64,000 nt of DNA from Oreocharis arfaki. Lineage: Eukaryota; Chordata; Aves; Passeriformes; Paramythiidae. Below are positions 39,446-48,620 of the stretch, in pieces. Both the position numbers and the translations under genes were made by a program. The first letter of the stretch is position 1. Each line of letters begins with the position of its first letter. The DNA is taken from assembly GCA_013398015.1 (NCBI GenBank), contig VZRR01012431.1, forward strand, positions 154,750 through 218,749, read 5' to 3'. The notes below the pieces were generated by a model that was not told where the DNA came from, did no database searches, and worked only from the letters and a program-made list of their open reading frames with translations.

Positions 39446-39583
39446 TTCCAGCAATTCAGAGCAGAAGATAGGTGTGATACTGGACTGTAAATTGAGTAAG
39501 GGACCCATGGGGATTGTAAGGTTGGCAAAGCTTTTTTGCTGGAGATCACCGCTCTTGTCTAACTGTGCTCATTCCCTTCCCAG

Positions 39584-39658
39584 CCTCTCTCCAAGTGGAC
39601 ATTGTTCCAAGCCAGGGGGAGATCAGCGTTGGAGAATCCAAGTTCTTCTTATGTCAAG
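39584..39658 (+). CDS. NCAM1: NCAM1 exon 2: signal-peptide junction and start of Ig1
   Basis: This 75-bp exon has acceptor ttcccag|cc and donor caag|gtgcgt. It begins with two bases completing a codon split with exon 1 (not in the window), then reads SLQVDIVPSQGEISVGESKF and FLCQ, ending on one base. The mature protein of known NCAMs starts at the Leu of LQVDIV, so the signal peptidase site falls at the first codons. The Cys of FLCQ is the first disulfide cysteine of Ig domain 1. The Phe at mature position 19 is one of the two aromatic residues reported at the Ig1-Ig2 homophilic contact. The intron that follows is only 167 bp. Confidence 0.97.
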
Positions 39659-39825
39659 GTGCGTGGTGGCTGAAGGCACCTGGGTTATTTAGTCAGTTAA
39701 AGATGAAAGTACAGCGGGCTGTGACGGCGTTTGCACGCTGTGGGGTCAGTCAGAGCCCTTCAGCTGTGGGCTCTGTGAGCAGTGCAGAGCTGGGCTGGCT
39801 CACTGCGCTGTTTTCTCCCCGGCAG

Positions 39826-40044
39826 TGGCAGGGGAGGCCAAGTTCAAGGACATCTCGTGGTTCTCCCCGAACGGGGAGAGGCTGACCCCGAACCAGCAGC
39901 GCATCTCGGTGGTGCGCAACGATGACTTCTCCTCCACCCTCACCATCTACAACGCCAACATCGACGACGCCGGCATCTACAAGTGCGTGGTCAGCAGCCT
40001 GGAGGAGGGCGACTCCGAGGCCACCGTCAATGTCAAGATTTTCC
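39826..40044 (+). CDS. NCAM1: NCAM1 exon 3: rest of Ig domain 1
   Basis: This 219-bp exon has acceptor ggcag|tgg and donor ttcc|gtaagg, with phase 1 at both ends. It encodes VAGEAKFKDISWFSPNGERL through VNVKIF. The Ig signature is complete: Trp in ISWF, the DDAGIYKC block with the second Ig1 cysteine, and the G strand ATVNVKIF. The Tyr of LTIYNAN falls at mature position 65, the second aromatic residue of the known Ig1-Ig2 homophilic interface. No N-glycosylation sequon is present in Ig1, as expected. CpG content is clearly higher than in the flanking introns. Confidence 0.98.
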
Positions 40045-40713
40045 GTAAGGCAGCGCCTGCCAGGCTGTTTCCTTGCACGTTTATGAGGCAAGATTAGGCA
40101 GGAAGCTGTTTCACCTTCCTAGGAAAAGGTTTAAAGGGGAAGGAGGAGGGTGGAAGGAAAGGGAGTGTTAAGATGCAGCCTTCTCCTTCCGTGGCGTGGA
40201 GGGGTAAGCGGGAGTCAGGATGAATTGGATGGTCAGGGCTTCTCCAGCACGTCCACGGCTGAAATCCCTCAGAAAGGCAGCAGAGCAAGGGCTGGAAGGA
40301 GAGGATTCTGGTGCTTCTGGCAGGAGCAACAGAGAGAGGAGCTGTTGTGGGTGACACACGCCTCTAGCGCGGAGTGAAGAGGGGCCCATGCGTTCAGAGG
40401 GTTTGTGACGAGCCCTGAGCTTGCCCAGCAGAGCCCTGCGAGCAGCTCCTCCCTCCCTGCTGGGAGGCTGAGCAGTCCCAAGCTCACGTTTTGCAGTGGG
40501 GGTTATTCAGTGGTGATTGAGCCCACTGTGGGCACAGGGCTGGAAGTGGGGGTGCTGTGGGCAGTGCACTCACTCAGACCTTTATCCTCCCCTGGGAACA
40601 AGGAGATTGCTGGGGCTTTGGGGGTTTCTGTGCTTCCCTCAGGCTGGAGGCAGGAGCACAGCTCCAGGTGTGCTGGGAAAGCTGCAGTGACCCTCTCCTT
40701 GCCTTGTTTCCAG
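40045..40713 (+). other. NCAM1: NCAM1 intron 3
   Basis: This 669-bp intron has consensus ends and no additional feature recognised. Confidence 0.9.
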
Positions 40714-40857
40714 AAAAGCTGATGTTCAGGAACGCTCCCACCCCTCAGGAGTTCAAGGAAGGGGACGATGCTGTGATCGTGTGTGACGTGGTCAGCTCAC
40801 TGCCCCCCACCATCATCTGGAAGCACAAAGGCAGGGATGTCATCCTAAAAAAGGATG
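40714..40857 (+). CDS. NCAM1: NCAM1 exon 4: first half of Ig domain 2 (heparin-binding)
   Basis: This 144-bp exon has acceptor tttccag|aa and donor gatg|gtaagg. The first codon, split with exon 3, is Gln (C+AA), followed by KLMFRNAPTPQEFKEGDDAV and on to LKKD. It holds the first Ig2 cysteine (VIVCDV) and the Ig Trp (TIIWKHK). The basic stretch KHKGRDVILKKD corresponds to the heparin/heparan sulfate-binding segment known for NCAM Ig2. It reads VILKK here where I recall a Met in chicken. Confidence 0.98.
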
Positions 40858-41569
40858 GTAAGGGCTCGGTTCTTGTCCACTCCGGGCTCAAATGTCCATC
40901 TCCCATCAGGGCTCACACGCAAAATGCTGGTGGTCACAAGGGAGAGGAGAAGCAGTTTGTGCCTGACACAAGGCCGTGGGATGTGAATTTAGTTATCCCA
41001 GGTGCTGTGGTTTGGCAATGGCAGGGCAGTCATGTTCCCACAGAAATGGCATCAGGCTTTGGCACTGGAATCAGCCAAGGAATGCTGGAAAAAAAATACA
41101 GATCAAAGACGTGCCATCAGACAGAAAAGCTGAATGCTGTGACACCTTCCAGCCTTTCTGAGGAAAAGGGCCTGAAAGCTCCTTGCAAGAACTTTTCCCT
41201 CCCTTCCCAAATGCTCTTTGCTGGCACAGGCCCTGACTCGAGCTGAGCAGGTTTCCCACACCTGGCACGCAGGTGGAGAGAGAGGCTGGAGCTCTTGGGC
41301 AGGAGGGACAAGTCCCAAACTGCTCATTGCCTCATGTGCTGCAATGTAAACGTGTCACTGTGAACATTTACCTGTTCACCTCCCCCAGCACTGCACAGCA
41401 CCAGGGCAGCTGGCTGCTCTGCACAGATGTTTCTTCCTTGGCAGGAGCAGCTCCAGCTACAGCAGCATCTCCAGTTAATGGTGGGCAGGGAGATTTTGTT
41501 CCACCACGCCCAGAAGGGGCAAAGAGAGGAGAACCTGGAGTGAGCTTCCCTTCCTTTTGTGTTTTGCAG
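40858..41569 (+). other. NCAM1: NCAM1 intron 4
   Basis: This 712-bp intron has gtaagg..tttgcag ends. No further exon or repeat is recognised. Confidence 0.9.
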
Positions 41570-41707
41570 TGCGGTTCATCGTCCTGTCCAACAACTACCT
41601 GCAGATCCGGGGCATCAAGAAGACGGATGAGGGCACCTACAGGTGTGAGGGGAGGATCCTGGCCCGTGGGGAGATCAACTTCAAAGACATCCAGGTCATC
41701 GTGAACG
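41570..41707 (+). CDS. NCAM1: NCAM1 exon 5: second half of Ig domain 2
   Basis: This 138-bp exon has acceptor ttttgcag|tg and donor aacg|gtgagg. Val is completed across the junction, then RFIVLSNNYLQIRGIKKTDE and so on to IQVIVN. It contains the TDEGTYRCEG block with the second Ig2 cysteine and the G-strand INFKDIQVIVN. The intron that follows is only 185 bp. Confidence 0.98.
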
Positions 41708-41892
41708 GTGAGGGGCTCAGGGCTCAGAGCAGCACCTCAGCCCAGGCTGCCTTTGGACATGCATCAAACCCATTGACCGAACCCTGCAGGTGGTGGTGGC
41801 AGGGTTTGGGTGGCTGCTGGCATCAGAGATGCACAGGGGTCGCTCACACCTTCTGTCCTGTCCAACTCAACCATGGCTTTCTTCTCTTCCAG

Positions 41893-42010
41893 TCCCTCCC
41901 TCGGTGCGTGCCAGGCAGAGCACCATGAATGCCACTGCCAACCTCAGCCAGTCTGTCACCCTGGCCTGTGATGCCGATGGCTTTCCCGAGCCCACCGTGA
42001 CGTGGACAAA
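41893..42010 (+). CDS. NCAM1: NCAM1 exon 6: first half of Ig domain 3
   Basis: This 118-bp exon has acceptor tcttccag|tc and donor acaaa|gtaaga, leaving two bases for the next codon. It encodes VPPSVRARQSTMNATANLSQ, then SVTLACDADGFPEPTVTWTK. The first Ig3 cysteine is in TLACDA and the Trp in TVTWTK. Two N-glycosylation sequons overlap this area, N-A-T and N-L-S. The first is the conserved Ig3 site; mammals have Gly in place of Ser in the second. Confidence 0.98.
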
Positions 42011-42690
42011 GTAAGATGCTGTGTGCAGTGTCCTGCTGGGCTCTGGATGATTCCCCAGGCCTGGAAAGCCAGGCTGGAGGGAAGGGAATGTTCTAACTGG
42101 GAGAAGATTAGTTGATTTTTGTCACAAGAATGGCCTCGTGATAGGGCTGAAGTCCCCTTCTGCTGTGGGTTAGGCAGGGAGCACAGAGCCCACCCAAGGG
42201 GAGTGGGGTGGGGAGGAGAATCAGGGTAGAAATCCTGTTGGTTGAGATAAAAATAATTCAGTAAAGCAAAGCAAAACAAGGCATTCCTTCAGTGCTCCCC
42301 ATCGTACAGCCAGGTCAGCTGTGTCCTCTCCCAGCTTCCTGCATTTCCCTGTCAGGCAGTGATTCACTGGGACACTGTTCTTGGAGTTCTGTAGCCTTTG
42401 GTGCAGGTTATGAGCACAGATTGACAGGAAAAGCTGATGGCAGCTTGGAATGGTGCCTCGGTGTGCAAGAAGCCACCGTCGGTGGGGTTACAGCTCTGTG
42501 GTGTGTCAGGGGGTGAGAGGCTCAGCTGCCAGGAGCCCTGAGGCAGGAGGGGTTGGGAACAGGGCACAAGCTGAGCTCTGGAGCCCGTGGGGAAAGGGGA
42601 AGGTGCTGGTCCCTCACAGCACGAGGAGCTGCAGTGCAATAATGGCACGGACAAGCCTAAAGCAGCCTTGGATTGCCTCTGTGCCCCCAG
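42011..42690 (+). other. NCAM1: NCAM1 intron 6
   Basis: This 680-bp intron has gtaaga..cccccag ends. No other feature was found. Confidence 0.9.
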
Positions 42691-42860
42691 GGATGGAGAG
42701 CCCGTGGAGGAGGTGGAGGATGAGGACAAATACAGCTTCAACTACGATGGCTCCGAGCTGGTCATCCGGAAGGTGGACAAGAGCGACGAGGCCGAGTACA
42801 TCTGCATCGCCGAGAACAAGGCTGGCGAGGCCGACGCCACCATCCACCTCAAAGTCTTTG
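42691..42860 (+). CDS. NCAM1: NCAM1 exon 7: second half of Ig domain 3
   Basis: This 170-bp exon has acceptor gcccccag|gg and donor tttg|gtaaac. The shared codon is Lys, then DGEPVEEVEDEDKYSFNYDG and on to IHLKVF. The second Ig3 cysteine is in SDEAEYICIAENKAG. The segment EPVEEVEDEDKY is a dense acidic loop, differing from the chicken sequence as I remember it (EPIEQEDNEEKY) but of the same length and character. Confidence 0.98.
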
Positions 42861-43652
42861 GTAAACAGCCCCTGAGCACCCCCTGGCAGCCCAGCTGGGT
42901 GCTGGGCACGCCAGTGTGAGCTGGGAGTAACCTGCTTATCCCAGTTAATGCCTGCTGGGGCTTACCCCGAGCTGCTGCTCTGCCTGTGCACCTCTGCCAC
43001 CGTGTGTGTGCGCGTGGGAAACTCATCCCAGCTCCTCTCTGCCTCCCTCTGCTCAAACACGGGCAGGGCTGCTGGGATCAGACCCATAGGCTGCTGAAAA
43101 TACCTTCCAGGCTGAATCTTGATCCACCAAAGCTGCTGTTAAAAGGGCTTTAGCACTTGAGTGGGGCTTGCTACAGCCTGGACAGGGAGGTGAGCTCCAC
43201 CCCACCACTGTGTGAGTGACCTCAGGCTTGTAGGAGTGAATCAGCAGCTTTCCTGCCTCCCAGGAATCTGGAAGTGTTAAGGAATATGGAATTCTCCCTG
43301 CCTTGTGTGCAGCCACCTGACAAAGCTGCTTAGCAAAGGGCTAATTTGGGGCAGGGAAAGTGGGCAGGGAGGTGGAAGAGTGAGCTGGTAATCCCAGGGG
43401 CTGAGTGTTTGAACACTCTTAAATGGGTCCCCTCTTAGGAGCCTCAGCCGTGAGAATGAGCAGAAGAGGTTTTTTAGGTCTTTCACTTCTGCAAGGAGGT
43501 GCCCTCTTTAATGTCACCCTGCTCCTTCCCCAGCTGGCAGTGAGCTTGTCCCAGTTCTCCCCGGTGCTGCTTGTTTCAAGCACTGCTGGTGGCAGACCAG
43601 CTTCATCCCGAGCCCCACCTGAGTGAAGGCTCCTTTTCCTTCTCCTCCTCAG
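42861..43652 (+). other. NCAM1: NCAM1 intron 7
   Basis: This 792-bp intron has gtaaac..cctcag ends. No repeat or further exon is recognised. Confidence 0.9.
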
Positions 43653-43795
43653 CCAAACCCAAAATCACCTACGTGGAGAACAAGACAGCCATGGAGCTGG
43701 AGGATCAGATCACGCTGACCTGCGAGGCGTCGGGGGACCCCATCCCCTCCATCACCTGGAGAACCTCCACGCGGAACATCAGCAACGAGGAGAAG
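43653..43795 (+). CDS. NCAM1: NCAM1 exon 8: first half of Ig domain 4
   Basis: This 143-bp exon has acceptor cctcctcag|cc and donor gagaag|gtacag, ending exactly between codons (phase 0). It encodes AKPKITYVENKTAMELEDQI, then TLTCEASGDPIPSITWRTST and RNISNEEK. It holds the first Ig4 cysteine, the Trp, and two N-glycosylation sequons (NKT and NIS), both conserved in vertebrate NCAM. The phase-0 end is where the 30-bp VASE exon can be inserted. The intron that follows is by far the longest between the Ig exons. Confidence 0.98.
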
Positions 43796-45297
43796 GTACA
43801 GCCCTTCCCAAAGCCCCTGGGGTTGGTGGGCTCAGCACAGCTCCTCCCTGCCCGTCCCTGGCCCGGAATTGCATGTGGATGCACGTGGAGATCCCGCTGC
43901 TGCCCCTGCACGTGCAGGGCCAAGGCTCACACCACACCCGGAGCAGTGCCACACGTGCCCTCTTGGCAAGAGCCACCTCGGCTTGGAACAGCTGGGGAGA
44001 TGCTTTGTCCTTCCTGCTGTGTTCACTCGGGGGTGGATCAAATTGGAGAGACCCTAAGCTCTCCTCAGAGGAGTTCCTACAGTTGCAGGAGGCTTCTGGG
44101 AGGTGGGAATGAGCACCCTGATCCCAGAGGTGCCCACGCTGGGCAGGTGGCAGGTGGGGGCTGCTCCCTCTCCAGGATGCAGTGGACCAAAATGAGCCTG
44201 TTCATTCCTCCCCCGTGCTGTCCTCTGACGCTGCACGTCCCTGAAGCACAAAAGCCTGGCTGCCTTTTGTGCTCACCTGTTCTGTTGATCCCATCAATAC
44301 CATTTTGTTCTTAAAAGGCAAAAATAATTAGCAGTTTTTTCTTCATAAGAGAGAGTGCTGGTGTTGTTAAGGGCGACAGCTCCTTTAATTAGACGAGGTT
44401 AGGACGTGCTGCTGTACTGGAGATGTTTCATAAGTGATGGGGAGGCAGAATTTGGAGCCAGAGAACGCCTAGACAGAAGTGGGAGTGAGGAGTTGTTGCT
44501 AATTAATAATCTCCTAATAACAGGATGCTTTAGGGCTCAGCTGCCTTGGCCATGCCAGAGGTTCTGGCTCAGTGTGGAGGCAGCAGGTGACACTCTGAAA
44601 GTCTTGGAGCAACAGAGGTGTCCACTGTCACTTGTCCCTACAGCTGCTGTCCTGCACTGCAGCTCCTAAATGAGCTTTTTTAATTGCCCCCATGACGTCA
44701 GCCCCTCCCCACGTTGTTCATGTGTAACTTTATTAATCAGGGTGCCAAAGTTTTCCAGCTTCAGTTCTTTCTTAGCATCTTTTGGATCCCAGGGCTGCTG
44801 TGAATCCCTGCAATGTTCAGGGAGAGGTTTCCAGTGCCTGCAGAAGCTGCACTGTGACTGAGGGCTGTTTGGGCAGGACTTGAGGTTATTTATTTGTGGG
44901 TTTGTCTCTGTTAGGAGAGCCCTGGGAGGTGCCAAGGGCTCCAGTGCTGCTGGCTCTGGGGTTTGGATCACAGCCGTGGACAGAGCTTGGTCAGGGAGGA
45001 GAATGTAAAAACGAAATCAAGTGGTAGAAGAGCCCCCGCTCTGCAGCCCAGTTAAACCATCGAGATCTCAGTGGCAAAACTGCTAACTAATTTTTGCTGA
45101 TTTTTGAGACTCATATATCCTGCTCGGTGCTCTCAGGGTGGTGATCAATAGCAAGGGAAGTGCTCGTACTCTGAAACTTTCAGATGGGGGAGAAGCCAAG
45201 GTTTGAGGTACTGCCATGTGTTCATGTGCTGGTTCAAACCTTCAGGGCAAACATTATTTTATCATATCCCATGCACTTTCTAGGCTGGATTATTCTC

Positions 45298-45319
45298 TGT
45301 GTGTGTGTGTGTGTGTGTG
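45298..45319. repeat. (TG)n dinucleotide microsatellite
   Basis: There are eleven uninterrupted TG units inside intron 8. Confidence 0.95.
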
Positions 45320-47721
45320 CATTTTGTTTCGGTTTGTCTCATACTTTTCCTCTTCTCTATCTTGTGCTCTAAGTTCAGGTGAATGTTTCAGATGTCCAGC
45401 AAATCCTGAGGTCAGAATAGCTCTACAAATACTCTACAACAAATTCTATTAGAATATTTAATTCTATTAAATATTCTGTTACAAAGGCATACAGTCAGTT
45501 TATTCTCCACTTTCTTTCTATGGGACAGCACAGGGAAGTGGATGGTCTTTGATTCAGGACAAACAATGCTGTTTTAAGAATTATCAAGCCCTGTTTTTGC
45601 ATATTTCTGTTATCCAGGTCCTTGAATGCTTCTCTCTTGCCTCACGTTGTTTACTCTTGAAGTCATCCTTCAGTGTAGATTTTTAGAGGTGTAGAGATGC
45701 CTTAACTCCCATGGACATTCTGGAAAACCTACCCAAACCCCCAAACAAAAAGCAAGGTTCAGTTCACTCCTGGCAGAGCTTGGGATGTCCCAGTCTCTGA
45801 GTGCTCTGCCACCTTTCCATGGAGCAGTTGTGGGGGCATTCCTGGGTTTGTCACCCAGCAGTGGAGCTCAGCCTGTGGGGATGGGAGGGAAACACTCTGC
45901 AGGTCCTTGATCCTTTATCCAGAGCTGGATCTCACTGGGAGCTGCTCTCCCAGCCCTGCCACCATTCCCTGGAGGGCAGAAAACAAAGGGAACATCTCAC
46001 CAGAGGAGTCAAAGAACGGAGGAAGGGATCAGCTCTGATTTCTCCCTCCTGCATCCCAATCCCCAGTTTAACCTGTGTGCTGTCACTGGGCCTTTCCCCC
46101 AGGGCTGCCCCACCAGGCTCCCTGTTCCTCAAGCAGGAAAATGCAGATTTCTGGATGGACCTGAGTTGCTTGGAATGATAAAAACTGAGACAGAATTACA
46201 GGTGTCTGTCTCCCCTCGACAGGAGAATTCCATCACTGCATTGTGCTGTCCTAGAAACAGCCCAGTCCATCCTTCCTCTCATTGTCTGGGTTGCTGTTGC
46301 TGCCCAGCAGCCTCTCTCAGCTCTGTGTTGTTGGCAGCCAAAGCAAATGGATGAGCTTTTAATAATTTAGGAATCTGAAGGTGCAGGAGGCTTTGGATTC
46401 CCCCCACATTCCCTGCGTGGTGCTGGGTAGAGCTGCTCTGTGTCTGCCTTGGTGAGGAGGAGTTAGTGTGGAGTTCTCTGGGATGGGGAATGTGGCTCTG
46501 CCTCTTTCCCCACACCCCTGACCCATTGCAAAGAATACAGCAAACTCTGAGGGTTTGGAATGGGCTTCTTTCCTTCTTCATCTTCCTTTGGGTTGACACC
46601 AGGGGATAAAAAGTGTCCCCCTGCGCTGACGCTACAGAGAGCAGTGAGCAGGAGTGGAAGGGGACTCACAGGGCAGCTCCCTGGACGTAACTGGGACTGA
46701 AAAAGGGATTATTCCGGGTTATTGGGCTGTCTGTTCAGCTTTCAAGCACCTTGTGCACAGCAGGATATATACACCCAGAGATGACCAGGTCTTGGGAGTG
46801 TCCCAGCCCCTGCAGGGGTTGGTAGCTCCGCCTCGCCAGCAATGCCATCCTGGAACCATTTGCTGTCATCAGAGCCATTGTCAGACGAGGCTGTGTGTCC
46901 CATCTGTTGGTATTTCAGTCTCACAGTGTGCACTAGAAGCCCCGTGGCAGCAGTGCTCTGCTTTTGGTTCTCCTTCCCCGAGCCTCCATCTCCATCCGTG
47001 TCACTCGTGCGTGCTGTGACATCCACACACTGTCACCGTGCCTCACAGCCAGCAATGCCATCCTGGCTCCTGTGTTAGCAGGTGATTTTTGACTCCTGAA
47101 CTGAAGGGGATCAGTTGAGATAATTGAGACCAGGAGATACCTGAAATATAAGTTATAGCGGGGGGAAAATGGAACGCAGCAACCTGGCTCTTTGTGAACC
47201 ACAGTGAACATGGTCCACGCTGCTGGTGGCTTCCTCTAAGTGGGGAATATGTGCCTTAATGTCAGGTTTGTGCATGTTTCACTGCTGTGGGGCTGTGCCC
47301 AGCCCAGCCAGGGCCGGGTGCTGCCATCCCTGACCACGGGGAGCTGGAGCTGGGGGGTCCTGTCCCACTGTGCCAGGGCTCTGCAGCTCCAGGGCTGCTG
47401 CTCCTCCTGGCACAGCCTGCATGGAAACAGGGCTCCAGTTGCATGATGAGCACATTAATCAGTGTTAATTATTCAGTGTGGGGTGGCAAACAGACCAGAG
47501 GCAGAACACCAGGTCTGTACTCTGCCATTCAATGGCCAGAGTCACTTCCTCAGCACCAGGTGTGTAGAAAAGGTGAGCTGTGACAAAGGAAACAGTCACT
47601 GATAGGTAATAAATCAGTCTGTAGGTGCCATCAGCCTTGGTTTAGCCATTCAAAGACCGACTCAGAGGCTGTGAAATGGTGAATGCCAACCTAAATTGAT
47701 GGGAAAGGGAATTGATGTGAC

Positions 47722-47739
47722 CCCCCCCACACACACACA
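47722..47739. repeat. Short C run and (CA)n tract upstream of VASE
   Basis: A run of about eight C is followed by several CA units, roughly 140 bp before the VASE acceptor. CA-rich tracts can be bound by hnRNP L, but that role here is speculative. Confidence 0.7.
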
Positions 47740-47877
47740 GACAGGAGATGCACAGCTCGGAGCCTGCATGTGCACACAGCTCAATGTGCTGCAAACACTG
47801 GTACCTGAAAGCAACCTTTGATAAACTTTTATTGCTTTTTTTCTGTTGTTGTTGTGTTCTATATCTGTTCTCTCCAG

Positions 47878-47907
47878 GCTTCGTGGACCCGGCCCGAGAA
47901 ACAAGAG
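47878..47907 (+). CDS. NCAM1: NCAM1 VASE alternative exon (30 bp)
   Basis: The sequence between tctccag|gcttcg and caagag|gtataag is exactly 30 bp, phase 0 at both ends, and encodes ASWTRPEKQE. This is the variable alternatively spliced exon peptide known from mammalian NCAM, which inserts into Ig4 between the exon 8 (..NEEK) and exon 9 (TQDG..) residues. Insertion makes Ig4 more like an Ig variable domain. In mammals it lowers the neurite-promoting activity of NCAM and rises during brain maturation. The acceptor has a long T/TG-rich pyrimidine tract, and the donor gtataag is weak, as expected for a regulated exon. It is too short to be found as an open frame. Confidence 0.95.
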
Positions 47908-48580
47908 GTATAAGATTACCAGACCTTTAGCAAACTTCTTAGGTTGTTGGTTTTTTGGTTTCTCTTCTAAAAGCATTACGGATTAACAAATCTCTAGTGC
48001 AGTAACCAACTAAACGAGCATTAATCTGACCCAGTTAAATACCAGTACATAAAAGAAACAGCTTCTAGAGGTAGAAGTTGCTTGGCATGTCGTGATGCGT
48101 TTTTTGGATGAGCAAAGTAGCTGTGTTGGGAGTGAGGAACTCTGCTTGTCACTTAAAAATTAAAGAAAAGGAGATTAAAATTAAAAGCCAATGTGAAATG
48201 CTGCTTTCACCATTTTCTTCCATGCTGCCAGTGTGAATCATCCTCTCTTTCAGAGAGGGAAGAATTAGCACCAACCTGTATTTTGGGAAAGTAATTTTTC
48301 CCCAAGAAAGCCTCCTCTGCTCCAGCCAACTCACCTATTTGCTCATGGCACTCCTTCAGTTTGACCTTCTCTTTAAAGGACAACTGCATCATGTTCCATT
48401 TCCAAGTCAATGCAGAGAAACCTTTCACAAGGGGCATTTCTCCAGAAAATGCTCCAGATTGCTCAATTATTTTTATTTGTCTTTGATCTGCAAGGGTCAG
48501 CGAGGGGGAGGTGGGATAATGCAGTGGCTGGGGTTGGTCCAAATGGGGGTTGATTTTATTTCACATTCAGTGCTGTGCTT

Positions 48581-48620
48581 TAATATTAATAATAATAATA
48601 ATAACAACAATAATAATAAT
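48581..48620. repeat. (AAT)n trinucleotide microsatellite
   Basis: The tract is ATTAATAATAATAATAATAA followed by CAACAA and more AAT units. It lies in intron 8, about 0.7 kb after VASE. Confidence 0.93.

Larger units (their letters stand above)
1..39583 (+). other. NCAM1: NCAM1 intron 1 (3' part)
   Basis: This is about 39.6 kb with no supported coding exon. Its right end is a clear acceptor (pyrimidine tract and cag at 39581-39583). Open frames here are short, lack homology I recognise, and overlap on both strands in the manner of chance ORFs. The content is unique sequence with CR1 fragments, minisatellites, short simple repeats, homopolymer T runs and one assembly gap, all listed separately. 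A very long first intron is typical of NCAM1. The exon 1 splice donor was not found in the first bases, so the window is inferred to begin downstream of it. Confidence 0.85.

Noticed and set aside
45184..45452. Open frame with 'LCVCVCVCVC'
   Set aside because: This is a translation of the TG dinucleotide repeat.
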